Shown here: positions 1-9,082 of the stretch, in pieces
How the letters are laid out: every line of letters starts with the position of its first letter
Position numbering within the stretch: position 1 is the first letter of the stretch
Assembly: GCF_026810365.1 (NCBI RefSeq)
Contig: NZ_CP113948.1
Location: 1,637,001-1,701,000 of the forward strand
Length of the DNA: 64,000 nt
Source of the DNA: Flavobacterium praedii
GTDB taxonomy: Bacteria > Bacteroidota > Bacteroidia > Flavobacteriales > Flavobacteriaceae
Direction: 5' to 3'
Made by a program: the position numbers and the translations under genes
Notes under the pieces: model-generated
Database searches by the model: none
Told to the model about the DNA's origin: nothing
Seen by the model: only the letters and a program-made list of their open reading frames with translations

Positions 1-210
1 TTTTTTTGCGATAAAAATACCGGTTAATTCTTTTCCATAAACTGTTATATTAGCCTTGTAAACATAATCCAATTGAGGATTAGAAAAATAAGGCACTTCC
101 AAAAAAGTTTTTTCTAAAGCTACAGTTTTATATTCCTTCAACACTTTATTGGTAGAACAAGACGACAATACAAGAACCAGAATACTACTAATTTGTAAAA
201 GAAGCTTCAT
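1..210 (-). CDS. Lipoprotein of the flexirubin locus, N-terminal part only
   Basis: The first 70 codons are in the window and the 3' end lies outside. Translation begins at an ATG whose A is at 210 and shows a lipoprotein signal: a hydrophobic stretch followed by the lipobox LSSC with the acceptor Cys at residue 18, then STNKVLKEYK. The start overlaps the 3' end of the upstream LolA-like gene by 23 bases, which puts it in the same minus-strand operon. A small lipoprotein next to LolA is common in flexirubin and aryl-polyene loci, where it is presumed to act at the outer membrane. That role is inference; the fragment is too short for a family assignment. Confidence 0.7.
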   Translation of the reverse strand, partial: MKLLLQISSILVLVLSSCSTNKVLKEYKTVALEKTFLEVPYFSNPQLDYVYKANITVYGKELTGIFIAKK

Positions 211-823
211 CGACTTTGGTATTGATTATTTTGTTTTTAAATACAATTCGGGTAAAATCTGCTGAGGATTCCAATAACTTAACTTGTATAACCGTTGCAT
301 CGCCTTTGTTAAAAGTCAATTCTATTTGTTTGATATATTTCTTTAGTGTCGCCTCATTTGGAATAAACTTGGCCGTATTTTGGTCTTTATTTTTAAAGTA
401 TGAAATAGAAAATTCCTTATCATCAAATAAATCACCACTCACACTACCCACAATTAGCTTATTTATTTTTCCGAATAATTTACTGTTTCCAATATCTACG
501 GCGCTTTTCTTTCCTTCATCATTAATCAATATTTTTCCGTTTTTAAAAACAATCGAATAATTATAGGGTTTTTTGTACTGCCAAAGCAATAAATTAGGCT
601 CTTTGAAAACCATTTTACCAGATGTTTCAATGTCTTTCGAAAGAAAATCAAGATGCTTGTATTGAATAAAATCTGTACTTAAAGTGTTGATTTTTTTAGA
701 AACAACAGCAACAGATTGTTTGAAAGAAGCAATCTCACTTTCGCTCATTTTTTGCTCTTGCGCCAATGATTTAAAAGGACCGACACTCAAAAATAGTAAT
801 AGCAGAAAAAATTTAATTCGCAT
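188..823 (-). CDS. LolA-like outer membrane lipoprotein carrier
   Basis: This 211-residue secreted protein has an N-terminal signal peptide (a run of Leu/Phe ending near SLAQ). The body has LolA character, including GKMVFKEPNLLLWQY, the typical strand where LolA reads 'G.f...rP.r.rW.y'. LolA-type carriers move lipidated or hydrophobic cargo across the periplasm. Copies inside aryl-polyene and flexirubin loci are thought to carry the pigment to the outer membrane rather than serve general lipoprotein sorting; that part is inference from context. The start overlaps the preceding deacetylase gene by 11 bases and the end overlaps the next lipoprotein, so translation is probably coupled. Confidence 0.85.
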   Translation of the reverse strand: MRIKFFLLLLFLSVGPFKSLAQEQKMSESEIASFKQSVAVVSKKINTLSTDFIQYKHLDFLSKDIETSGKMVFKEPNLLLWQYKKPYNYSIVFKNGKILINDEGKKSAVDIGNSKLFGKINKLIVGSVSGDLFDDKEFSISYFKNKDQNTAKFIPNEATLKKYIKQIELTFNKGDATVIQVKLLESSADFTRIVFKNKIINTKVDEASFTN

Positions 824-1586
824 AAGCTTTTATATTCAGGAGTTCCTCTAAGGGAACAACAGTGTAATTATTTTTTTGTAAAAACGATAACAATTCTTCT
901 AGGACGCTTACCGTTTGACTCGACGTATCGTGCAAAAGTACAATTCCTCCAGGTTTAATTCTTTTTACAATTCGATTCAAAAGAAACTTTTCGTTTTTGA
1001 TAATCCCATCCAATGATCGAATATTCCAACCAATCGTTTGGTGCTCGGTTACCTTCAATGCTCTTCGAATGGAAGGATTGGTTACCCCATAAGGCGGTCT
1101 GAATAATTTTGGTTTCAAACCCGAAACAGATTCAATCAAAGCATCGGTTTGTTCAATTTCAGCAATAATTTGATTTTTATTATAAAAATCAAAAAAAGGA
1201 GAATGACTATAGGAATGATTTCCAACGGCATGTCCTTCCTTTATCGTGTTTTTTAAAATATCGGGGTGTTTTGCTATATTTTTTCCAATACAAAAAAAAG
1301 TGGCTTTAGCATTGTACTTCCGTAATACATCTAAAACCGTAATTGTTATTTCATTTGGTCCATCATCAAAGGTAATCGCAATTTTCTTTTCGTTTTCCAA
1401 TGGATTACTGCAATAGGTTTTGACATGATAATTGGAAGCCACAAACGTAGAGCCCCAAAATACAATCAAAAACCAAAAACAAGCAACAATAATAAAAAAA
1501 TGGACTTCTATTACTACAAAGAAGCTAATCAAAGCGAGTAGTATTAGAAACAAAATAAAAAAAACAGTTACAATTTTATGTTTCAA
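813..1586 (-). CDS. Polysaccharide deacetylase (NodB homology) family membrane protein
   Basis: The protein has 257 residues. Two N-terminal hydrophobic segments (about 7-30 and 31-50) anchor it, followed by a NodB-type catalytic domain. The metal and catalytic motifs are present: ITFDDGPN (general base Asp and metal Asp), GNHSYSHS (two metal His), RPPYG and the late LLHDTS. Family members remove acetyl groups from glycans. Its place between ketosynthases and LolA means it travels with the pigment operon, but its substrate there is unknown. It overlaps the upstream ketosynthase stop by 4 bases (ATGA type). Confidence 0.85.
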   Translation of the reverse strand: MKHKIVTVFFILFLILLALISFFVVIEVHFFIIVACFWFLIVFWGSTFVASNYHVKTYCSNPLENEKKIAITFDDGPNEITITVLDVLRKYNAKATFFCIGKNIAKHPDILKNTIKEGHAVGNHSYSHSPFFDFYNKNQIIAEIEQTDALIESVSGLKPKLFRPPYGVTNPSIRRALKVTEHQTIGWNIRSLDGIIKNEKFLLNRIVKRIKPGGIVLLHDTSSQTVSVLEELLSFLQKNNYTVVPLEELLNIKAYAN

Positions 1587-2647
1587 CAGCTTGATATTAA
1601 AGTAAAACTATGATCTTTTCCATTGCGTTGATTGTACAAAAGTATAGTTTTATACGTTGCTTTATCAAGTGCATTTATTTTTACAATATCGGGAATATTT
1701 TGCGTTTGGATAATTTTTGAACCAATCCATAACCCAAATGCAGAAGCAGTATCATACTCCCCACTTAAATGTTTGTAATATACTTGCGGGATATTTGCAA
1801 AAGTAATTTTAGAAAGATTTTTATAATACAAATCAGATTCAACATCGCCATTATATCCTAAAATTATAGCGTCAATTTCATTAATTTTCAGATCATTTGA
1901 AGCTAAAAAAGAAATAATCTTTCCTTCAACCTCGGATACATCCAATTTATTCAGGATTTCTACATCTAAAATTTCGGCAATTGTATTTTCTTTTATTTCA
2001 TTTTCTAAAGCAAAAAAAGTAGCCCCTTCCCCAAAAACAACTCCATTAGTAGTTGATTCTAAAACGGAATAAGGTCCTTGATTTTCTTTCTTTAAAAATC
2101 CAGCCAATTTAAACAAAGACAACGTATAATCAGCAGTTTCATCAATTCCTCCAACTAATATAGAAGATGCTTCCTGCTCTTCAATCTTCATTTTTGCATC
2201 AAAAAGAGCAGATTCAAAAGATACAGAACCGTTTACATAGGTCAAATTATACGATTTGCATTGCAAGCCCAAAGCAATTTGTCCTCCAACCGTATTGTGT
2301 GTCGATTGGATAAACGAAGTGGGTGTTAAAAACTGTTCATCATTATCTAAAATAGCTTTCAAAAATTTTTCAGAATCTTCAATACAACCCATTCCGGTTC
2401 CAGTAATAATTGCATCAACAGTTTCTAACTTGGCTTCACACAATGCAAGAGTCGAAGCTACAATTCCGTTTTTGACTCCTTTTGCCATTCTTCTAATCGC
2501 AACAGGAGGAATAAAATCTTTATAAATGGGAACTTTTAAAGCAAAAACAGTGTCATTTTCGTTTAATTCTGCTTCTTCCAAAAAAATAGTATCGAACGTT
2601 TTTTGAGCCGAAATACAACCTAGTCCGTTAATATATGTCTTTTTCAT
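1583..2647 (-). CDS. Ketosynthase-like chain-length-factor protein lacking the catalytic Cys
   Basis: This 354-residue protein has the thiolase-fold layout of beta-ketoacyl-ACP synthases (start MKKTYINGLGCISAQ, late block near LILGYNGD), but the nucleophile elbow reads NLTYVNGSVSFESA, with no Cys where active enzymes have TAC. The His of the HGTAT block is also not recognisable. In aryl-polyene loci a degenerate ketosynthase (ApeC) pairs with an active one (ApeO) to set chain length. The active ketosynthase immediately upstream, 9 bases away, is the probable partner. The pairing is inference from family knowledge; the missing Cys is seen directly. Confidence 0.8.
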   Translation of the reverse strand: MKKTYINGLGCISAQKTFDTIFLEEAELNENDTVFALKVPIYKDFIPPVAIRRMAKGVKNGIVASTLALCEAKLETVDAIITGTGMGCIEDSEKFLKAILDNDEQFLTPTSFIQSTHNTVGGQIALGLQCKSYNLTYVNGSVSFESALFDAKMKIEEQEASSILVGGIDETADYTLSLFKLAGFLKKENQGPYSVLESTTNGVVFGEGATFFALENEIKENTIAEILDVEILNKLDVSEVEGKIISFLASNDLKINEIDAIILGYNGDVESDLYYKNLSKITFANIPQVYYKHLSGEYDTASAFGLWIGSKIIQTQNIPDIVKINALDKATYKTILLYNQRNGKDHSFTLISSC

Positions 2648-2656
2648 ATTGAAATA

Positions 2657-3859
2657 CTATTCGCTTTTTGAAAATATAAGAGTCGAACAATTTCCTCCAA
2701 ATCCAAAAGAATTAGAAAGAACATGTTCTATCTTTTTATGTTTTAAAGTAGTTTGAGGTATCAAATTGAATTCCTCCATTGGTGTTTTAAAATTCAGATT
2801 TGGGAAAACCACATTGTTTTGTATTGCCAATACGCTATAAACCGCTTCAACAGCCGCTGCGGCCGCTAATGTATGTCCGGTAAAAGGTTTGGTTGAACTA
2901 AAATCTGGAGCGTTATTTTCGCCAAACAATCGAACAATCGCTCTTCCTTCGGATAAATCATTATTGGGTGTTGCAGTACCATGAACATTGATATAATCGA
3001 TTTGTTCTGGTTTTAATTGGGCTATTTTAAAGGCTTTTTCCATTGCCAAAAAAGCACCGTCTCCATTTTCGGAAGAGGCAGTTTGATGAAAAGCATCATT
3101 TGCATTTCCATAACCAGAAACTCTAGCCAATACTTTTTTATTTTCTTTTTTGACCAATTCCTCCGATTCTAAAACCAAATAAGCAGCTGCTTCGCCGAGA
3201 TTCAAACCCGTTCTTTCATTATCAAAAGGTTTGTTGTAACCATCTGATAAAATCATAAGTGTTTTAAAACCATTAATGGTAAATTTGGATAAAGCATCGG
3301 TTCCTCCAACAATAACACGATCGAGTTTTCCTGATTGTATCAATCGAGCGCCTAACATAATTGCATTTGCAGCAGAAGAGCAGGCTGTACTAATGGTTGT
3401 TACCATGCCTTTCAATCCCAATTCATGCGCCATTTTATCAGTATTATCTCCGGCATTGTGACTGCTAATGTATTTTACAACTTCTGGATTTTCAAAGTAT
3501 TCATGATAATAACGTTCCGTCATATCCATTCCGCCCACACTAGTAGCAGAAATCAATCCTGTTCTGTATTCGTTTATTGAAGTTATACCAGCATTTTTCA
3601 AGGCTTGTTTCGCTGCGATTGTACCCAGCATAGCCGTTCTTGTAAAATTATTGTCTTTGTCTAATTGCAATTCTTCAATTAACTCCTGATTGCTTTTTTT
3701 TATTTCACCAACCTTTATTACATCAGCATGCACTGTAGTAATATTTTCGATAGTGGTGATCCCAATTTGACTATTCAATAATGCATTGTAATTCTCCTCA
3801 ACCGTATTACCGATTGAAGAAATAATACCCATTCCTGTTATGGCAACTCCTTTAGACAT
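2657..3859 (-). CDS. Beta-ketoacyl-ACP synthase II-type (active)
   Basis: This 400-residue FabF-like condensing enzyme has an intact Cys-His-His triad: TTISTACSS with Cys160, INVHGTATPNND, and GHTLAAAAA. It elongates the acyl chain by decarboxylative condensation with malonyl-ACP, here most likely building the aryl polyene arm. It sits between an ACP gene and the Cys-less ketosynthase, with which it probably forms a heterodimer. The ATG at 3859 directly abuts an AT-rich repeat, which separates this gene from the upstream ACP. Confidence 0.9.
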   Translation of the reverse strand: MSKGVAITGMGIISSIGNTVEENYNALLNSQIGITTIENITTVHADVIKVGEIKKSNQELIEELQLDKDNNFTRTAMLGTIAAKQALKNAGITSINEYRTGLISATSVGGMDMTERYYHEYFENPEVVKYISSHNAGDNTDKMAHELGLKGMVTTISTACSSAANAIMLGARLIQSGKLDRVIVGGTDALSKFTINGFKTLMILSDGYNKPFDNERTGLNLGEAAAYLVLESEELVKKENKKVLARVSGYGNANDAFHQTASSENGDGAFLAMEKAFKIAQLKPEQIDYINVHGTATPNNDLSEGRAIVRLFGENNAPDFSSTKPFTGHTLAAAAAVEAVYSVLAIQNNVVFPNLNFKTPMEEFNLIPQTTLKHKKIEHVLSNSFGFGGNCSTLIFSKSE

Positions 3860-3892
3860 TTTAGATTTTAGATTGCAGATTTTAGATTAATT
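3858..3892. repeat. 35-bp direct repeat, copy 1 (other copy 14648-14682)
   Basis: Built from ATTTTAGATT-like units around a unique GATTGCAGATT core. The same 35 bases occur exactly at 14648-14682. In both places the repeat lies in the gap between an acyl carrier protein gene and the next enzyme gene of the minus-strand operon. Here bases 3877-3892 also form a perfect 16-bp inverted repeat with 3902-3917 (9-base loop), giving a strong hairpin upstream of the ketosynthase start. Confidence 0.85.
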
Positions 3893-3938
3893 TTAGACTC
3901 CAATTAATCTAAAATCTACACTCTAAAATCTTAAATTA

Positions 3939-4196
3939 TTACTTAACTCTGTTTTCAGAAATATAAGCAGCCATAGTTTCTATAGACTTAAAAATAGTTT
4001 TCCCTTCTTTTGGGTCAACCAATTTGATTCCGTAATCTTTATCCAACATTACAATAAGTTCCAAGGCATCAATAGAATCCAGCCCCAATCCGTCACCAAA
4101 TAAGGCATCATCATCATTTATATCTGCTATTGCAATATCTTCCAGGTTTAAAACTTCAATGATTTTACTTTTTAATTCTTGCTTTAATGCTTCCAT
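3939..4196 (-). CDS. Acyl carrier protein
   Basis: An 85-residue acidic helical protein with the phosphopantetheine site GLGLDSIDALELI; the acceptor is Ser41. It would carry the growing polyene chain as a thioester for the neighbouring ketosynthases and dehydratases. It is the first of two ACPs in the locus; the other is at 14704-14955. The start lies 2 bases from the stop of the small ketosynthase-like gene upstream. Confidence 0.92.
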   Translation of the reverse strand: MEALKQELKSKIIEVLNLEDIAIADINDDDALFGDGLGLDSIDALELIVMLDKDYGIKLVDPKEGKTIFKSIETMAAYISENRVK

Positions 4197-4198
4197 AA

Positions 4199-4816
4199 TT
4201 AATGTTTGTATAATTTTTTTAATAATTCTTGATTGTGTTCTAATTCATCTTTGGTATCTACTACATACAGAAAGGCTTTATACTCTTCCTTATAATATTC
4301 AACCCAACCGCACAAAACTTTATCTGCTTTTTGGGTTTTCAAAAGTATGTTGCTGTACTTTTCCATAAATTCAGGATTGTAATCCGCAAATATAAAGAAA
4401 GAATTTTCGCTTTTCAATTGATGTTTGATACTAATTTCTCCTAAACAAATATTCGGCAATGTATAAACAAATACCGCTGGACTCGGATAATAATTTTCGG
4501 TGTCAGAAATTGAATTTTGATATTTCACATCAGTATCCAAACTTGATGATTTGTTGGCAAATACCAATGCCGTATTATTCTCTTTAGACGATTCACCTTT
4601 AGTTCTCAAAAGCAATTCTGCTCCTAAAAAAGCCAATTTACTCAAATTATCCATTTTAAAAAATTTAGGATAATTCATTTCCAAAAACTGATAGGCTTTC
4701 TTTGAAAAATCGGTAAACACAGTCTGTTCCGTACCGAAAACAGTTTCACCATTCAGTGAAATTTGATTATTCTGAATCGTACAAAAGGATTTTATATAGG
4801 TTCTGTTTGCTGCCAT
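4199..4816 (-). CDS. Small ketosynthase-like protein of the flexirubin locus
   Basis: This 205-residue protein is only half the length of a ketosynthase. It resembles the N-terminal half of the fold in outline: a helix with AFLGAELLL, then YPSPAVFVYTLPNICLGEISIKH, a stretch comparable to the region before the nucleophile of FabF-like enzymes (ketoacyl-synt_2 type). No Cys-containing TAC elbow is present, so it is unlikely to condense substrates. Its stop is 2 bases from the ACP start and its ATG overlaps the next ketosynthase stop (ATG/TAA sharing), so it is translated with them. A structural or chaperone role for the ketosynthase complex is possible but unproven. Confidence 0.6.
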   Translation of the reverse strand: MAANRTYIKSFCTIQNNQISLNGETVFGTEQTVFTDFSKKAYQFLEMNYPKFFKMDNLSKLAFLGAELLLRTKGESSKENNTALVFANKSSSLDTDVKYQNSISDTENYYPSPAVFVYTLPNICLGEISIKHQLKSENSFFIFADYNPEFMEKYSNILLKTQKADKVLCGWVEYYKEEYKAFLYVVDTKDELEHNQELLKKLYKH

Positions 4817-5946
4817 TAGTTAACTTTTTCGAATAAAACTGCTGTATTGCAACCACCAAAACCTGAAGCTGTTTTTAGAAAATAACGAATATTTTTATCC
4901 TCATTTTTTTCAATAATATGAATTGGCTGACTCACTCCAATAGTGTCAAATCCCAAGGAAACAAACAATTTGCTTTCCTGTACCGATTGAATTCCGATAA
5001 CGGTTTCTAATAATCCCGAAGCTCCCAACGTATGTCCATAAAATCCTTTCAGACTATTGACTGGAACATTTTCTAATCCTAATCTGTTCAAGGCTATAGC
5101 TTCCATTTCATCGTTATATAGAGTTGCTGTACCATGTGCTGAAATATAATCAATTTGACTGCTGTTTATTTTGGCTTCCGCCAAAGCACTTTGAATGCTT
5201 CTAAAAAGACCTTCACCAGTTCTAGATGGTCCCGAGATATGATTCGCATCATTGATAGAGCCATCTCCTATTACTTTTATTTTGGCGTTTTCTTTATTCG
5301 AAGAAACCAAAACCGCAGCAGCAGCTTCGCCTAATGTAACTCCAGTTCTGTTTATTGAATAAGGCTTACACGGCAAATCACTCATGGCCTGAAAAGAGTT
5401 GAATCCTGATAAAATAAATTTCGAAATTTCATCCCCTGCAACTATAAATACATTATCAAAAACTTCAGCCTGTAGTAACCTTTTGGCCACCGAAACAGCC
5501 AATATTCCAGAAACACAAGCATTTGAAACCACAATTGGCTCTGTTTTAAATTTAAAAAAATCAGCAATCGTTTGAGCTAATTGATGTAAATAAGCAGATT
5601 CTAAATTTTGATTTTCTAAAGCCGTAACATTCCCTTTTGTAGTTGACAGTAAAAAACCAGTTCGCTCACTGAAAACGAATTTAGCCTTTTTAATGATGGG
5701 ATCTAAAGCCAAAATCATCATTTTCTCTAATCTAGAATAGTGAGTGGCTGCAGTAATTTTGGCGAAAGCTAAATCCAAATCGGCATCATCAATTATAGAA
5801 GCGTAAAATGGCACATGAAACAACTTTGGTTTATCATGCAATTGAATACCAGAAACTTCATCACCAATATTTTTTATATTGGAGGTCACATCAAACCCTA
5901 TGGGTGTAATGCAATTCGTTTCGGTTATGTAAACTTCTTTTATCAT
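4816..5946 (-). CDS. Beta-ketoacyl-ACP synthase, second active paralogue
   Basis: This 376-residue ketosynthase has SNACVSG (Cys144), ISAHGTATLYNDEME and GHTLGASGLLE, so all three catalytic residues are present. It is shorter than standard FabF and diverged from the ketosynthase at 2657, suggesting a distinct chain (the second acyl arm of the dialkylresorcinol, or an early elongation step). The gene is flanked by the thioesterase (1-base gap) and the small ketosynthase-like gene (overlap). Confidence 0.87.
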   Translation of the reverse strand: MIKEVYITETNCITPIGFDVTSNIKNIGDEVSGIQLHDKPKLFHVPFYASIIDDADLDLAFAKITAATHYSRLEKMMILALDPIIKKAKFVFSERTGFLLSTTKGNVTALENQNLESAYLHQLAQTIADFFKFKTEPIVVSNACVSGILAVSVAKRLLQAEVFDNVFIVAGDEISKFILSGFNSFQAMSDLPCKPYSINRTGVTLGEAAAAVLVSSNKENAKIKVIGDGSINDANHISGPSRTGEGLFRSIQSALAEAKINSSQIDYISAHGTATLYNDEMEAIALNRLGLENVPVNSLKGFYGHTLGASGLLETVIGIQSVQESKLFVSLGFDTIGVSQPIHIIEKNEDKNIRYFLKTASGFGGCNTAVLFEKVN

Positions 5947-5947
5947 T

Positions 5948-6397
5948 TTATTTTATAAGGCCTACTTTTCGTTTCCACTCTTCAAAAAAAGGAGGATTTG
6001 TTAGCATTAATTCTCCATCTTTATCCAAAAAAACCTGAACAGTTTCTCCTGAACAAGCAATTTCATTTTTGGCATCAAATATTTTGTATCTGTAAATCAT
6101 TTTTGCCGCAGGAGTATCAACAATAGTAGTTTCTATGCGGGCTACATCACCATAACGCAATGACAATTTATGTTCACAACTTGATTTTACAATAGGTGTT
6201 GTATAGCCACTATCAAAAATATCCAAATAGGAAATCCCGTGATGACGACCAAAAGCCTCTCTCCCATCTTCAAAATAGGTAATATAATAGCCGTGCCACA
6301 CTATTCCAAGCGGGTCGGTTTCATTGAAACGTACTCGAATCTCTAGTGAAACGGTTAAAGCGGTTGCTTCGTCAAACTGCTCTTTTCTTCTTTTCAT
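5948..6397 (-). CDS. Hot-dog acyl-CoA/ACP thioesterase (4HBT type)
   Basis: This 149-residue single hot-dog domain has the 4HBT signature RFNETDPLGIVWHGYY, containing the catalytic Asp and the helix that follows. Such enzymes hydrolyse acyl-CoA or acyl-ACP thioesters. In flexirubin and aryl-polyene loci a thioesterase is a constant companion, thought to release or proof-read chains. The start overlaps the 3' end of the ABC permease gene by 26 bases, and the stop is 1 base before the ketosynthase start. Confidence 0.87.
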   Translation of the reverse strand: MKRRKEQFDEATALTVSLEIRVRFNETDPLGIVWHGYYITYFEDGREAFGRHHGISYLDIFDSGYTTPIVKSSCEHKLSLRYGDVARIETTIVDTPAAKMIYRYKIFDAKNEIACSGETVQVFLDKDGELMLTNPPFFEEWKRKVGLIK

Positions 6398-7655
6398 ACA
6401 GCAATGCTATCGTTGTGGTAACTATAAAAAATAAAAATAACAAACTCAATTCTGGAACTAAATCCCAAAAGGATGCGTTACGCAAAAGTACATCATAAAA
6501 AGCTTCAAGTCCCCAGTTCATTGGTGAGGATTGCGCAATAACTTGCATTATTTTAGGCATGGCAAATACGGGAACCCAAACGCCACCTATAGCTGCTAAA
6601 ATAATCACGGCTGTAGCACCAAAAGGAGCCGATTGCTCTTGTGTTTTGGCAATAGTACCCAATAAAATACCAAAACCAATTGCCGCTAATCCAGAAAATA
6701 AGGCTACAACACTCATCAATAATAGATTTCCTTCTACATTCAGAGCCGGTAGTCCCAAATGAGGAAATAAAAATATGGCAACTGCAATCATCATATAAAA
6801 CTGAATCAAACAAATGATTAAATACATAACTGTTTTACCTCCCAAAACAATCATATTAGAAACTGGATTGGTTCTTAAGCGAATAAAAGTTCCTTGCGTT
6901 TTTTCCTTTACTATATTGATTGACAATGGAATAACAATGAAAAATATAGCAAAAAGTGTCCAAGCTGGAACATTGTGTTGCACAGAATTTGGTTTATTAT
7001 CTTTATTGTTGATTTTAGGAACGATTTCTTTGAATGTAATAAAACTCTTTTGTTCAAATTTACCATCTCCTTCTCCTAATTGATCTTGAAAAGTACTGTA
7101 AATGGATTTGGTTTCAATTTGAGAAATCATTTTGTCAATGCCATTCATAACGCCATTTTTAAAACTCAATTGCACTGCTGGATCAAAGTAGAGTTTGACT
7201 TCTTTTTGATTAACTAATTTTGTTTTTGAATCGGTTGTCAAAGAATCGGAAAAACCCAAACTACTGACAATTTTTTGAACATTTTGATCGATATTAGCTT
7301 GTAAATCAATACTTAAATGGGATGGAATAATAATTGCCATCTGATATTTTCCTTTAAAAACAGCTTCTTTGGCTATAGCCTCAGTAATCGGAATTTTATC
7401 TATGGTTGTAACTACACTAAAAACGTTGTTTTTTTGTAAATTATCAAAAATCGTTTTGGAAACATTTCCTTTGTCATAATCAACCAATAGTATTGGGATT
7501 TTAACCTCTTCACCTTTTTTATAAGTACTATCCTGAATAAGTGTAACTGTTATAATTAATACCAACGGCATCAAAAACAATGTCACAACCCCTCCCATAT
7601 CTCGTTTCAGCAACAAGAATTCTTTATAAACTGACATCCAAATTTTATATAGCAT
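6372..7655 (-). CDS. ABC-2 type transporter permease
   Basis: This 427-residue membrane protein has one N-terminal transmembrane helix (about 20-40), a long external domain (about 45-215) and five or six C-terminal helices, the YhhJ/YbhR-like ABC2 exporter layout. The gene overlaps the ATPase upstream by 11 bases, so the two form one exporter. Its position inside the pigment operon suggests it moves the flexirubin product or a precursor to the cell envelope; this is inference. Confidence 0.9.
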   Translation of the reverse strand: MLYKIWMSVYKEFLLLKRDMGGVVTLFLMPLVLIITVTLIQDSTYKKGEEVKIPILLVDYDKGNVSKTIFDNLQKNNVFSVVTTIDKIPITEAIAKEAVFKGKYQMAIIIPSHLSIDLQANIDQNVQKIVSSLGFSDSLTTDSKTKLVNQKEVKLYFDPAVQLSFKNGVMNGIDKMISQIETKSIYSTFQDQLGEGDGKFEQKSFITFKEIVPKINNKDNKPNSVQHNVPAWTLFAIFFIVIPLSINIVKEKTQGTFIRLRTNPVSNMIVLGGKTVMYLIICLIQFYMMIAVAIFLFPHLGLPALNVEGNLLLMSVVALFSGLAAIGFGILLGTIAKTQEQSAPFGATAVIILAAIGGVWVPVFAMPKIMQVIAQSSPMNWGLEAFYDVLLRNASFWDLVPELSLLFLFFIVTTTIALLYEKKKRAV

Positions 7656-8397
7656 CTCTCAATTCTTTTCCGGTTAATGAAATAAAAACATCTTCCAGAT
7701 TTCTGGCATTTGGTGTAGCAGTAATTAAATCCTTTGGCGTTCCCTCAGCATATATTATACCTCTATCTACTATGGCAATGTTGGTACAAAAATCCTGCGC
7801 TTCGGATAAATGATGTGACGTATAAATAATGGTTGTACCCGTTTTATTAAGTTCCTTTAAATAATCAATAATAACATTTTTAGAATGTACATCAACGCCT
7901 ACGGTAGGTTCATCCAGAAAAAGAATCTTGGGATTGTGTAGAATTCCAGCAATCAAATTGACGCGGCGTTTCATTCCTCCCGAAAAAGTTTCGATTCGTT
8001 TATCTGCAAACTTCAATAATCCTAAAAAATCAAGATTGTTAATTACTTTTTCTTTAAGGTCATTCCCTTTTAAACCATACATACTTCCAAAATACAGTAA
8101 ATTTTCCCTTGCGGTTAATGTTGGATATAAAGCATATTCCTGTGGTACAACTCCAATTATTTTTTTTATACCATTGGCATTTTTTGCATACGTCAAATCA
8201 TCAATGGTAAAAGTACCCGAAGTAGGTCTAACCAATCCACAAAGAATTGAAATCAGAGTGGTTTTACCAGCTCCATTCGGACCAAGTAAACCAAAAATCT
8301 GCCCCTCTTTTATATCCAAAGAAAAATTATCCAAAGAATACATTTCGGCATCTTTGTACATTTTGGATAAATTTGATATTTGTATGATGGATTTCAA
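7645..8397 (-). CDS. ABC transporter ATP-binding protein
   Basis: This 250-residue nucleotide-binding domain has Walker A GLLGPNGAGKTT, signature FSGGMKRR, Walker B ILFLDEPTVGVD and the switch His in YTSHHLSEA. It powers the ABC-2 permease encoded directly downstream with an 11-base overlap. The DrrA-like C-terminus (NLEDVFISLTGKELRD) fits drug or lipid exporters. A 12-base gap separates it from the lipoprotein gene upstream. Confidence 0.94.
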   Translation of the reverse strand: MKSIIQISNLSKMYKDAEMYSLDNFSLDIKEGQIFGLLGPNGAGKTTLISILCGLVRPTSGTFTIDDLTYAKNANGIKKIIGVVPQEYALYPTLTARENLLYFGSMYGLKGNDLKEKVINNLDFLGLLKFADKRIETFSGGMKRRVNLIAGILHNPKILFLDEPTVGVDVHSKNVIIDYLKELNKTGTTIIYTSHHLSEAQDFCTNIAIVDRGIIYAEGTPKDLITATPNARNLEDVFISLTGKELRDAI

Positions 8398-8409
8398 AAT
8401 TATTACCTT

Positions 8410-9051
8410 TTAGATTAAATCTTTATTTATTGTTTCTAAAATTTCTTTGTCATTCAAAATATCTTCAAACAATTTTGACATAGATTTTGGCATATAGGTT
8501 TCAAATGAACATGGACCAAATGCTATATTTCCGCCCAATTTATCTTTTCCAACAATTACTTTATGTTTTAAAAGTTCTCCTGATTTATTATATATGTACA
8601 CATTAATGTTATAATATAAAAATTGAATTCCATAACCATTTGTATTCAATTGATTAAAAACAAAAAATATTTTTATATCTCCATTTAATGCCAATAATTT
8701 TGATTTAATCGTTTTTTCGTCATCTTGCCATTTTGTAATAACATTTGTAACTTTTACATTATATTTATCTAATGAATTTACTAAATTGTTTGACAAATCA
8801 TCCATTAAATTATTTTTACTTAACGTTCCCATTGGCCAATGTATTCCAGCTCCACTTACCATATAACCAACAAAGTCTGGTTTTCTTGAACCATCAATCA
8901 CAGCTTCACGATGGTCTAGAAGCGCTAAATCAATATTTTTGGTTTTGATACCCGTTAAATCTAATTTTACTCCATCATATTTTACTTTTCTATTAACAGC
9001 ACAACTAGAGAGTAATACTAAACTCAAAATCCCTAATAAATAGATTCTCAT
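8410..9051 (-). CDS. Lipoprotein of unknown function in the flexirubin locus
   Basis: This 213-residue protein has a lipoprotein signal: MRIYLLGILSLVLLSSCAV, lipobox LSSC with Cys17. The rest is mixed alpha/beta without a motif I recognise; a Gly-rich MVSGAGIHWPMGTL segment lies in the first third. It sits between the BtrH-like gene and the ABC exporter genes on the same strand, so it may be an envelope accessory to export. Codon use is slightly more AT-rich than its neighbours. Confidence 0.75.
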   Translation of the reverse strand: MRIYLLGILSLVLLSSCAVNRKVKYDGVKLDLTGIKTKNIDLALLDHREAVIDGSRKPDFVGYMVSGAGIHWPMGTLSKNNLMDDLSNNLVNSLDKYNVKVTNVITKWQDDEKTIKSKLLALNGDIKIFFVFNQLNTNGYGIQFLYYNINVYIYNKSGELLKHKVIVGKDKLGGNIAFGPCSFETYMPKSMSKLFEDILNDKEILETINKDLI

Positions 9052-9082
9052 ATTGATAATTTTATTCTTTTTAAATATAATA

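Noticed and set aside
216..560. 114-residue plus-strand ORF
   Set aside because: It lies inside the LolA-like gene on the opposite strand and has no independent features; a shadow frame.
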